Positions 1 to 6,302 of a DNA stretch of 8,548 nt are shown here, piece after piece (position 1 is the first letter of the stretch; every line of letters starts with the position of its first letter). The position numbers and the translations under genes were made by a program. Below the pieces are notes generated by a model. The model ran no database searches. It had not been told where the DNA came from and saw only the letters and a program-made list of their open reading frames with translations. Origin of the DNA: Thiobacillus denitrificans (GTDB lineage: Bacteria; Pseudomonadota; Gammaproteobacteria; Burkholderiales; Thiobacillaceae); NCBI GenBank assembly GCA_002424845.1, contig DILD01000006.1, forward strand, positions 1-8,548, in the 5' to 3' direction.

Positions 1-919
<919 letters not shown>

Positions 920-987
920 TTCAGGTACCCCTTAATTTTGCACAAGTAATGATGCGACGACTTCGACAACTACCACTTCCTAATAAC

Positions 988-1062
988 TGGTGCCCATGGG
1001 CAGGATTGAACTGCCGACCTCTCCCTTACCAAGGGAGTGCTCTGCCACTGAGCTACATGGGC
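988..1062 (-). tRNA. tRNA-Thr (anticodon GGU)
   Basis: The minus strand folds as a full cloverleaf of 75 nt including an encoded CCA. The acceptor stem is GCCCATG/CATGGGC, followed by discriminator A and CCA. The D-arm contains AGCTCAGTGGCAGAGC. The anticodon stem CTCCC/GGGAG holds loop TTGGTAA, so the anticodon is GGT (plus positions 1028-1030). The T-arm has the loop GTTCAAT. It is the last tRNA of the Tyr-Gly-Thr set, 68 nt ahead of the tuf start codon, and should be cut out of the tuf transcript. Confidence 0.97.
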
Positions 1063-1092
1063 TTGGGACTCACAAAAAGCCCATAAAACCGT

Positions 1093-1166
1093 TGGAGCGG
1101 GTGAAGGGAATCGAACCCTCGTCTTAAGCTTGGAAGGCTTCAGCTCTGCCATTGAGCTACACCCGC
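1093..1166 (-). tRNA. tRNA-Gly (anticodon UCC)
   Basis: A 74-nt cloverleaf with encoded CCA. The acceptor stem is GCGGGTG/CACCCGC with discriminator T. The D-arm has AGCTCAATGGCAGAGC, the anticodon loop is CTTCCAA (anticodon TCC, plus 1132-1134), and the T-arm has GGGTTCGATTC. The outermost anticodon-stem pair is G-A, which I recall as usual in this bacterial tRNA-Gly family. It is the middle member of the cluster, 30 nt before tRNA-Thr and 27 nt after tRNA-Tyr. Confidence 0.97.
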
Positions 1167-1193
1167 TTCGCCCTGCTCAAACCGCAAAAAACC

Positions 1194-1278
1194 TGGTGGT
1201 GGGGGAAGGATTCGAACCTTCGAAGGCAGAGCCGTCAGATTTACAGTCTGATCCCTTTGACCGCTCGGGAACCCCACC
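1194..1278 (-). tRNA. tRNA-Tyr (anticodon GUA)
   Basis: An 85-nt class II tRNA with encoded CCA. The acceptor stem is GGTGGGG/CCCCACC with discriminator A. The D-arm begins TTCCCGAGCGG. The anticodon loop is CTGTAAA (anticodon GTA, plus 1242-1244). A long variable arm (CGGCTCTGCCTTCG) precedes the T-arm with GGTTCGAATCC. It is the first gene of the tRNA-tuf transcript, starting about 9 nt after the predicted transcription start. Confidence 0.97.
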
Positions 1279-1293
1279 CAAACGAAGCGCGAG

Positions 1294-1323
1294 ATTATAG
1301 GGGGCTTCGGGAGAGACTGTCAA
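1294..1323 (-). promoter_or_regulatory. Sigma-70 promoter of the tRNA-Tyr/Gly/Thr-tuf operon, GC-rich discriminator
   Basis: On the minus strand a perfect -35 box TTGACA (1323-1318) and a perfect -10 box TATAAT (1299-1294) are separated by 18 bp. The start should fall near 1287, leaving a leader of about 9 nt before tRNA-Tyr (1278). The stretch after the -10 box reads CTCGCGC, a GC-rich discriminator of the type found at stringently controlled stable-RNA promoters; ppGpp/DksA control is therefore inferred, not shown. It lies only 40 bp past the ychF stop. Confidence 0.9.
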
Positions 1324-1362
1324 ACCCCATTGAAAGGAAATCACCGGTTTTGCCATTCTCGC

Positions 1363-2454
1363 CTAGACGTTGAACAGGAAATTCAGGACATCACCATCTT
1401 TGACGATGTATTCCTTGCCTTCGGCGCGCATCTTTCCAGCCTCCTTGGCGCCCTGCTCACCCTTGCAGACAATGAAATCCTCAAACGAAATCGTCTGCGC
1501 ACGGATAAAGCCACGCTCGAAGTCGGTGTGGATGACGCCCGCCGCCTGCGGGGCCGTGTCCCCCTTATGGATCGTCCAGGCCCGCACTTCCTTCACGCCC
1601 GCGGTGAAATAGGTCTGCAGACCCAGCAGGTCATAGGCGGCACGGATCAGGCGATTCAACCCGGGCTCGTCCCAGCCGAGTTCCTTCAGATATTCCACCC
1701 GATCTTCCGGCGACAATTCCTGCAACTCTGCTTCCAGCGCTGCGCATACCGGGACGACCGGGGCACCTTCCTTTTCTGCAAAAGCCTTCAAAGCATCGAG
1801 CATGGGATTGTCGTGAAAGCCGTCTTCGCTGACGTTGGCAACATACAGCGTGGGCTTGACCGTCATCAGGCACAGCGGCTTGATCGCCTCCAGCCCTTCC
1901 GCGTCGAGCCCGGCGGCGCGCGCGGGACGACCTTCGTTCAACGCGGCCAGCACCGGTTTCAGGGCTTCCGCGATGGCTTTCGCCTCCTTGTCGCCCCCGC
2001 GCGCTGCTTTTTCATACCGGATCAAGGCCTTTTCGGCGCTCGCCAGATCAGCGAGCGCCAACTCGGTCGCGATGGTTTCCACGTCCGACAGCGGATCGAC
2101 CTTACCGGCGACGTGAATTACGTTTTCGTCGTGAAAGCAACGCACAACGTGACAGATCGCGTCCGTTTCACGGATGTTCGCCAAAAACTGGTTGCCCAGG
2201 CCCTCCCCCTTGGAGGCCCCCGCGACCAAGCCGGCAATGTCGACGAACTCGACGATCGCCGGCACGATGCGCTGCGGATTGATGATCTCCGCCAGCTGCG
2301 CGAGACGCGGATCCGGCACCTCAACCACGCCGGTGTTCGGCTCGATGGTGCAAAAAGGGTAGTTTTCCGCCGCGATGCCCGCCTGGGTCAGCGCGTTGAA
2401 GAGGGTGGATTTTCCAACGTTGGGCAGGCCAACGATACCGCACTTGAGACTCAT
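1363..2454 (-). CDS. ychF: Redox-regulated ATPase YchF (Obg-related P-loop protein)
   Basis: YchF (OLA1 family) is a ribosome-associated, Obg-related P-loop NTPase that prefers ATP. In E. coli it is linked to translation and the oxidative-stress response. From the ATG at 2454 the product has 363 residues, the same length as E. coli YchF. Visible are the P-loop GLPNVGKST (9-17), the DxxG motif DIAG (72-75), an Ala/Glu-rich helical insert of coiled-coil type (about 125-170), NVSE (207-210) in place of the GTPase NKxD motif (the family's mark of ATP preference), and a C-terminal TGS domain (about 280-363) ending in NFLFNV. The frame stays open 21 codons upstream, but that stretch is the end of pth in another frame. 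The chosen ATG follows AGGA with good spacing and overlaps the pth stop as ATGA, so the two genes are probably translationally coupled. Confidence 0.97.
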   Translation of the reverse strand: MSLKCGIVGLPNVGKSTLFNALTQAGIAAENYPFCTIEPNTGVVEVPDPRLAQLAEIINPQRIVPAIVEFVDIAGLVAGASKGEGLGNQFLANIRETDAICHVVRCFHDENVIHVAGKVDPLSDVETIATELALADLASAEKALIRYEKAARGGDKEAKAIAEALKPVLAALNEGRPARAAGLDAEGLEAIKPLCLMTVKPTLYVANVSEDGFHDNPMLDALKAFAEKEGAPVVPVCAALEAELQELSPEDRVEYLKELGWDEPGLNRLIRAAYDLLGLQTYFTAGVKEVRAWTIHKGDTAPQAAGVIHTDFERGFIRAQTISFEDFIVCKGEQGAKEAGKMRAEGKEYIVKDGDVLNFLFNV

Positions 2455-3047
2455 GGTTTTTCCTGGGATGGGGATGACGCGGGTTTGGTGTTGGCGCGCT
2501 GGGTGGCCGCATTCCACTCGCCTTTTTCAATCAGCGGCATCAGTTCCACCGCGCGCTCGATGGCTGCGTCGATGTCGGTCTGTTCCTCGCGGCGCGGCGG
2601 CTTCAGCACGTAGTTCACCACCTCGTTGCGGTCGCCCGGATGGCCGATACCGATTCTGAGCCGCCAGTAATCCTGGGTGCCCAGATGCGAGGTGATGTCC
2701 TTCAGGCCGTTGTGGCCGCCCATGCCGCCGCCGAACTTGAGGCGCAGCTGGCCGGGGGGGATGTCGAGCTCGTCGTGCACCACCAGGATCTCGGCCGGCT
2801 CGATGCGATGAAAGCGCGCAAGCGCGCCGACCGCCTGGCCGGACCGGTTCATGAAGGTTTGCGGCAACAGCATCCAGGCGTTCTTCGGGCAGCGCCCGAC
2901 GATGCCATGAAAACGGGATTCGTGCGCGAGCGGCACACCCCAAACCTGCGCGAGGCGCGCGCAAAACCAAAACCCGGCATTGTGCCGGGTTTCTTCGTAG
3001 TCGCGCCCCGGGTTACCGAGGCCGACAATCAGGCGGGGTGCCGTCAT
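2451..3047 (-). CDS. pth: Peptidyl-tRNA hydrolase
   Basis: Pth cleaves the ester bond of peptidyl-tRNAs that fall off the ribosome and so recycles tRNA. From the ATG at 3047 it has 198 residues, close to E. coli Pth (194). The start LIVGLGNPG carries Asn12. RHNAGFWF (21-28) carries the catalytic His22, FMNRSG (65-70) carries Asn67, VVHDELDIPPG (89-99) carries Asp92, and GGHNGLKDI (110-118) carries Asn113. These match the known active-site His, Asp and three Asn. An in-frame GTG at 3068 would add 7 residues, but it falls inside a stem-loop and lacks a Shine-Dalgarno sequence, so I prefer 3047, itself weakly served (GAG). The gene lies 40 nt after rplY, and its stop overlaps the ychF start. A terminator-like hairpin sits within the codons for the His22 motif (see findings). 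Confidence 0.96.
   Translation of the reverse strand: MTAPRLIVGLGNPGRDYEETRHNAGFWFCARLAQVWGVPLAHESRFHGIVGRCPKNAWMLLPQTFMNRSGQAVGALARFHRIEPAEILVVHDELDIPPGQLRLKFGGGMGGHNGLKDITSHLGTQDYWRLRIGIGHPGDRNEVVNYVLKPPRREEQTDIDAAIERAVELMPLIEKGEWNAATQRANTKPASSPSQEKP
2963..2992 (-). promoter_or_regulatory. Terminator-like hairpin inside the pth coding region
   Basis: Read on the minus strand, a perfect 10-bp stem AAACCCGGCA/TGCCGGGTTT (2992-2983 and 2979-2970) with a 3-nt loop is followed by TGGTTTT. It has the shape of an intrinsic terminator, about 55 nt after the pth start. It also encodes the conserved T-R-H-N-A-G-F-W-F segment, so protein constraint alone may explain much of it. Whether it acts on transcription is unknown. 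Confidence 0.4.
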
Positions 3048-3058
3048 GACGACTCGCA

Positions 3059-3081
3059 ACGCAGCCACAACCGGGCTGCGT
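3059..3081 (-). promoter_or_regulatory. Stem-loop in the rplY-pth gap
   Basis: Two perfect 8-nt arms, ACGCAGCC (3059-3066) and GGCTGCGT (3074-3081), enclose a 7-nt loop between the rplY stop and the pth ATG. No T-run follows on the minus strand, so it is not a canonical intrinsic terminator. Its base ends 11 nt before the pth ATG and it covers the alternative GTG at 3068. It may protect the rplY end from exonucleases or affect pth initiation. Confidence 0.5.
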
Positions 3082-3087
3082 CAGGAC

Positions 3088-3708
3088 TCACGCTGCGGGT
3101 GCAGCAGGCGTCTCGGATGCGGGCTCGTCCGACTTCATGCCCTTGGGCAGCGTGATCGTCGCCACCGCGGGGTTCTCGTGCTGAATGTGCGCAACGAGTT
3201 CCACGCCTTCGGGCAGCGCGAGATCGTTCGCATGGATGGAATGGCCGATTACCAGCGCGCCCATGTCCACGGCGATGAACTCGGGCAGATTGCCCGGCAA
3301 ACAGGTCACGTCGATTTCAGTCACCACATGGCTGACCTTGCCGCCGCCGGTCTTGACGCCAGGCGCAGTATCCTCGTTCAGGAAGTGTAGCGGCACCTTG
3401 ACGTGAATCTTGTGCGTTTTGTCGACGCGCTGGAAGTCGATGTGCAGCACCTGCTGTTTGTAGGGATGCCATTGCGTGTCGCGCAGGAGCACCGACTCCT
3501 TGGCGCCATCGACATTCAGCGTCAACACGGAAGCATGAAAGGATTCCTTGCGCAGTGCGTGGTACAGCGCATTGTGATCCAGCTCGATCTGCACCGGGGC
3601 GGCAGTGCCACCGTAGACGATGCCGGGGACCTTGCCTGCGTGACGCAGACGGCGGCTCGCACCCGTACCTTGCAAATCACGCTTGGCAGCAATAACTTCG
3701 ATTTCCAT
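3088..3708 (-). CDS. rplY: 50S ribosomal protein bL25, long CTC/TL5 form
   Basis: bL25 binds 5S rRNA in the central protuberance of the 50S subunit. The product has 206 residues against 94 in E. coli, because it is the two-domain CTC/TL5 form. Residues about 1-92 are the 5S-binding L25 beta-barrel, starting IEVIAAKRDLQGTGASRRLR with GKVPGIVYGG near 26-35. Residues about 95-185 form the second beta domain (VPLHFLNEDTAPGVKTGG and so on). An Ala/Pro-rich tail ends SETPAAPAA. The ATG at 3708 is fixed by GGAG with a 7-nt spacer. It sits downstream of the prs terminator and 40 nt ahead of pth, probably in one transcript with pth and ychF. The leader can fold into a hairpin (see the separate entry). 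Confidence 0.97.
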   Translation of the reverse strand: MEIEVIAAKRDLQGTGASRRLRHAGKVPGIVYGGTAAPVQIELDHNALYHALRKESFHASVLTLNVDGAKESVLLRDTQWHPYKQQVLHIDFQRVDKTHKIHVKVPLHFLNEDTAPGVKTGGGKVSHVVTEIDVTCLPGNLPEFIAVDMGALVIGHSIHANDLALPEGVELVAHIQHENPAVATITLPKGMKSDEPASETPAAPAA

Positions 3709-3735
3709 AATCTTTCTCCAAAATAAAGCTTAATG

Positions 3736-3762
3736 ATGCATTGCCGAAAATGGCCAGTGCAT
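3736..3762 (-). promoter_or_regulatory. Possible hairpin in the rplY leader
   Basis: On the minus strand ATGCA (3762-3758) pairs with TGCAT (3740-3736). Further inward pairing of TG-CA and CC-GG is possible across one mismatch and one bulge, closing a loop ATTTTC. It lies 27 nt upstream of the rplY start codon, between the prs terminator and the rplY Shine-Dalgarno sequence. Autogenous control by bL25 is conceivable, as reported for E. coli rplY, but the structure is imperfect and could be chance. Confidence 0.3.
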
Positions 3763-3765
3763 GCT

Positions 3766-3787
3766 AAAAGCCCCCGCGACCAGGGGC
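3766..3787 (-). terminator. Intrinsic terminator after prs
   Basis: Minus-strand reading gives GCCCC (3787-3783), an 8-nt loop, GGGGC (3774-3770) and then TTTT. It begins 12 nt past the prs stop codon. The stem is short (5 G-C pairs) and the T-run is only four, so some readthrough into rplY is likely. It probably lowers but does not abolish cotranscription of rplY-pth-ychF with prs. I could not find a convincing promoter between it and rplY. Confidence 0.65.
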
Positions 3788-3799
3788 ATTCCCAGCCCG

Positions 3800-4750
3800 C
3801 TATTCGATGAACAGCGAACTGACGGAATCTTCGTTGCTGATGCGACGGATGGTTTCCGCCAGCAGTTCAGCCACCGACAATTGCCGGATTTTCGTACAGG
3901 CGCGCGCATCGTCTCGCAGCGGAATGGTATCGGTCACCACCAGCTCGTCGAGCGCGGAATTCGTCACGCGCTCAACCGCGCTGCCCGACAAAACCGCATG
4001 AGTGCAATAGGCCATGACCTTTTTCGCCCCCTGCTCTTTCAGTGCGTTGGCTGCCTCGCACAATGTGTTGGCGGTATCGACCATGTCATCCATGATGATG
4101 CAGGTACGATCACTGACATCACCAATGATATGCATCACCTTCGCCACATTCGGCTTCGGGCGGCGCTTGTCGATGATCGCCAGATCGCATTCAAGGCGCT
4201 TGGCAATCGCCCGCGCCCGCACCACCCCGCCCACATCGGGCGACACCACCACCAGGTTCGGATGGTTGCGCTTCCAGATGTCGCCCAGCAGGATCGGGCT
4301 GGAATAGATATTGTCGACAGGGATGTCGAAAAAACCCTGTATCTGATCGGAGTGCAGGTCCATCGTCAACACCCGATCCACGCCCGCACCTTGCAGCATG
4401 TTGGACACCACCTTGGCAGTGATCGCTACGCGCGCAGAACGGGTGCGCCGGTCCTGGCGCGCATAGCCATAATACGGAATGGCAGCGGTGATGCGGCCGG
4501 CCGAAGCGCGCTTCAATGCATCGACCATCACCATCACTTCCATCAGCGTGTCATTGGTCGGCTGGCAGGTCGACTGCAGCACGAACACATCCTTGCCCCG
4601 GACGTTTTCCATAATCTCGACCATCACCTCGCCGTCCGAAAAGCGCGACACCGTAGCGCGGCCGAGATGAATATTGAGATGCCGTACCACATCGCTGGCA
4701 AGACGCGGGTTGGCATTCCCGGTAAACACCATCAAGTTGTCTATGGACAC
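3800..4750 (-). CDS. prs: Ribose-phosphate pyrophosphokinase (PRPP synthetase)
   Basis: Prs transfers pyrophosphate from ATP to ribose 5-phosphate, giving PRPP for purine, pyrimidine, NAD, His and Trp synthesis. The start is GTG at 4750: GGAG (4760-4757) stands 6 nt before it, and it gives 316 residues (E. coli 315). An internal ATG at 4732, six codons later, has no Shine-Dalgarno sequence. Motifs are FTGNANP (9-15), RFSDGE (36-41), the flexible ATP-binding loop YGYARQDRRTRSAR (94-107), DLHSDQIQGFFD (131-142), PDVGGVVRAR (171-180), catalytic-loop KRRP (195-198) and the PRPP loop IIMDDMVDTANT (218-229). Complete and normal. It follows tRNA-Gln and a strong terminator, with no clear promoter of its own in the gap (see findings), and a second terminator follows it. 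Confidence 0.98.
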   Translation of the reverse strand: MSIDNLMVFTGNANPRLASDVVRHLNIHLGRATVSRFSDGEVMVEIMENVRGKDVFVLQSTCQPTNDTLMEVMVMVDALKRASAGRITAAIPYYGYARQDRRTRSARVAITAKVVSNMLQGAGVDRVLTMDLHSDQIQGFFDIPVDNIYSSPILLGDIWKRNHPNLVVVSPDVGGVVRARAIAKRLECDLAIIDKRRPKPNVAKVMHIIGDVSDRTCIIMDDMVDTANTLCEAANALKEQGAKKVMAYCTHAVLSGSAVERVTNSALDELVVTDTIPLRDDARACTKIRQLSVAELLAETIRRISNEDSVSSLFIE

Positions 4751-4786
4751 ACGCGTCTCCGGCGATTGGCTGGACCGAACAACAAC

Positions 4787-4810
4787 AAAAACAGCCGCCA
4801 CCGGCGGCTG
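4787..4810 (-). terminator. Strong intrinsic terminator between tRNA-Gln and prs
   Basis: On the minus strand a perfect 8-bp GC-rich stem CAGCCGCC/GGCGGCTG (4810-4803 and 4799-4792) with loop GGT is followed by TTTTTGTTGTT. It begins 10 nt after the tRNA-Gln CCA and its T-run ends about 36 nt before the prs GTG. It would end the TPR-lolB-ispE-tRNA-Gln transcript, or act as an attenuator for prs. Confidence 0.85.
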
Positions 4811-4820
4811 CTCGCTTAAC

Positions 4821-4895
4821 TGGCTGGGGAGGTAGGGATCGAACCTACGAATGTCGGAATCAAAATCCGATGCCTTACCACTTGGCGACTCCCCA
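4821..4895 (-). tRNA. tRNA-Gln (anticodon UUG)
   Basis: A 75-nt cloverleaf with encoded CCA. The acceptor stem is TGGGGAG/CTCCCCA with discriminator G. The D-arm has GCCAAGTGGTAAGGC, the anticodon loop is TTTTGAT (anticodon TTG, plus 4861-4863), and the T-arm has GTAGGTTCGATCCCTAC. The weak U1-A72 pair is typical of bacterial tRNA-Gln. Its 5' end lies 7 nt beyond the ispE stop codon, so it must be cut from the ispE messenger by RNase P, and an intrinsic terminator follows its 3' end. Confidence 0.97.
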
Positions 4896-4902
4896 ATGGG
4901 CA

Positions 4903-5742
4903 CTACTCTTCTGCGCAGCAGTCGTACAGCGGATGCCTGTCAAGACCCTGCGCCACAAACCCTCGCATCGTTTCGGGGAGTTGATTCAGCACGTTTCGTG
5001 CCGCGTCTTCCGTTCCGAACGATGCAAACACACAAGCGCCCGAACCGGTCATACGCGCCTCGCCGAATTGCGCCAGCCATTCAAGATGGCGGGCCACTTC
5101 AGGGTAGCGCTGGATGACCACGGACTGCAGGTCGTTATGACCCATGCCTGCGGAAAAGGGCGCTATTTTGAGGGCAGGCGTGTTGCGTGTCAATTCCGGC
5201 GCTGCAAAAACTGAGGCGGTCGATACCTGCACGGATGGCGTCAGCACCACATACCAGGCCGATGGCGCGCTTACCGGGTGCAATATCTCGCCCACCCCCT
5301 CAGCGAACGCCGTCTGGCCGAACACGAACACCGGCACATCGGCACCCAACTGCAACGCAATATTTTGCAGCGCCTGGCGTGACAGGTTGATCTGCCACAG
5401 CCGATTGAGCGCCAGCAGGACGGTGGCGGCGTCGGAACTGCCGCCGCCGAGGCCGCCGCCCATCGGCAGCACCTTGTCAAGGCGGATCCCCACCCCTACC
5501 CCTGCAGGCGCATGAGCCTGCAACAGCCGGGCCGCGCGGACGGTCAAATCCTGGTTTTCCGGCACCCCAGGCAAATCGCCTTCACGTACGACCCGACCAT
5601 CGTCGCGCAATTCCAGATGCACGGTGTCGGCTCGATCGATCAAGCGAAACACGCTCTGCAACAGGTGATAACCATCGCCACGACGGCCGACGACGTGCAG
5701 AAACAGATTGAGTTTGGCGGGCGCCGGGTAAGCGTACTTCAT
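4903..5742 (-). CDS. ispE: 4-diphosphocytidyl-2-C-methyl-D-erythritol kinase
   Basis: IspE phosphorylates the 2-hydroxyl of CDP-methylerythritol with ATP, the fourth step of the MEP isoprenoid pathway. The product has 279 residues (E. coli 283) and is a GHMP kinase. The N-terminus PAPAKLNLFLHV (6-17) holds Lys10. GDGYHLLQSVF (22-32) binds the substrate. The ATP loop PMGGGLGGGSSDAA (93-106) is intact, as is GADVPVF (133-139) with Asp135 as the likely catalytic base. MTGSGACVF (231-239) is the third GHMP motif. The ATG at 5742 overlaps the lolB stop as ATGA and has no obvious Shine-Dalgarno sequence, so translation probably depends on coupling to lolB. tRNA-Gln follows after 7 nt. Complete, nothing unusual in the protein. 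Confidence 0.97.
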   Translation of the reverse strand: MKYAYPAPAKLNLFLHVVGRRGDGYHLLQSVFRLIDRADTVHLELRDDGRVVREGDLPGVPENQDLTVRAARLLQAHAPAGVGVGIRLDKVLPMGGGLGGGSSDAATVLLALNRLWQINLSRQALQNIALQLGADVPVFVFGQTAFAEGVGEILHPVSAPSAWYVVLTPSVQVSTASVFAAPELTRNTPALKIAPFSAGMGHNDLQSVVIQRYPEVARHLEWLAQFGEARMTGSGACVFASFGTEDAARNVLNQLPETMRGFVAQGLDRHPLYDCCAEE

Positions 5743-6302
5743 TCGACTTGCCAGTTGTCTGCCACCAGACGAATTTCCAGCGCCTCACGCGTCACCAGCA
5801 ACTTACGCGGGCGGGCAGGGGCATCAGAGGCATATTGAAGATAAGTAATCACCCAGCCATTCTGCCTGAGCTGGGTAATACGCCCGCTGACATCATGCGT
5901 CACTTCAAAAGCACTCCCGGGATCAGGCCTGGCCTGCACCCACCAAACCAGACCCGCAACAGGCAAAACATAGCCGAGCGCCTCGCGCGTCAAGGATTCG
6001 ACATCAGGTGCGTGCCGCACAGGCTGATTCGGCATTTCCAGCACAACACCTTCAATATCACGCACGATGCGCGCCACGCCCTGCCCTAACGGTGAGGTCA
6101 TCAATATTTCATCCCTGTCCGCATGATGCTGCCAGGAAAACTGGCCAGACAGGCTCTGTTCATCACTCTGAACGGCGATGCGCCCCTGCAGCGCCCAACT
6201 GGACAGCACTGGCGATTCAACAACCGCAGCCGGAGCAGCAGGCAGCCCTGCGCAGCCCACCAGAGCCAGCACCAGCAGTGCTGCTACAAGGCGATAGTGC
6301 AT
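5739..6302 (-). CDS. lolB: Outer-membrane lipoprotein receptor LolB
   Basis: LolB takes lipoproteins from the periplasmic carrier LolA and inserts them into the inner leaflet of the outer membrane. From the ATG at 6302 it has 187 residues (E. coli 207). A lipoprotein signal peptide MHYRLVAALLVLALVG precedes Cys17 (lipobox LVGC). The body shows the family's marks: SWALQGRIAV near the mature N-terminus, SGQFSW, GYVLPVAGLVWWV in the middle, and the C-terminal GWVITYLQY followed by RPRKLL and LEIRLVADNWQ. The frame is open upstream, but the signal peptide and GAGG Shine-Dalgarno sequence fix the start. Its ATG shares one base with the TPR gene's stop (TGATG), and its own stop overlaps ispE. Overall sequence conservation in this family is low; the call rests on signal peptide, motifs and context. 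Confidence 0.93.
   Translation of the reverse strand: MHYRLVAALLVLALVGCAGLPAAPAAVVESPVLSSWALQGRIAVQSDEQSLSGQFSWQHHADRDEILMTSPLGQGVARIVRDIEGVVLEMPNQPVRHAPDVESLTREALGYVLPVAGLVWWVQARPDPGSAFEVTHDVSGRITQLRQNGWVITYLQYASDAPARPRKLLVTREALEIRLVADNWQVE

Noticed and set aside
970..1373. Short open frames over the tRNA cluster on both strands
   Set aside because: They translate tRNA sequence and its complement. Such peptides (for example VRFPSPAP-like strings) are well-known artefacts of tRNA genes.
2455..2517. Upstream extension of ychF by 21 codons
   Set aside because: The canonical MSLKCGIVGLPNVGKS start at 2454 has a Shine-Dalgarno sequence and gives the exact family length; the extension is pth coding sequence in another frame.
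1330..2613. A 427-codon plus-strand open frame opposite ychF and the end of pth
   Set aside because: Antisense shadow spanning two real genes. It runs over their overlap and has no start signal or protein-family features.
3761..4819. A 352-codon plus-strand open frame opposite prs
   Set aside because: Antisense shadow of a complete prs; it also crosses both terminators that flank prs.
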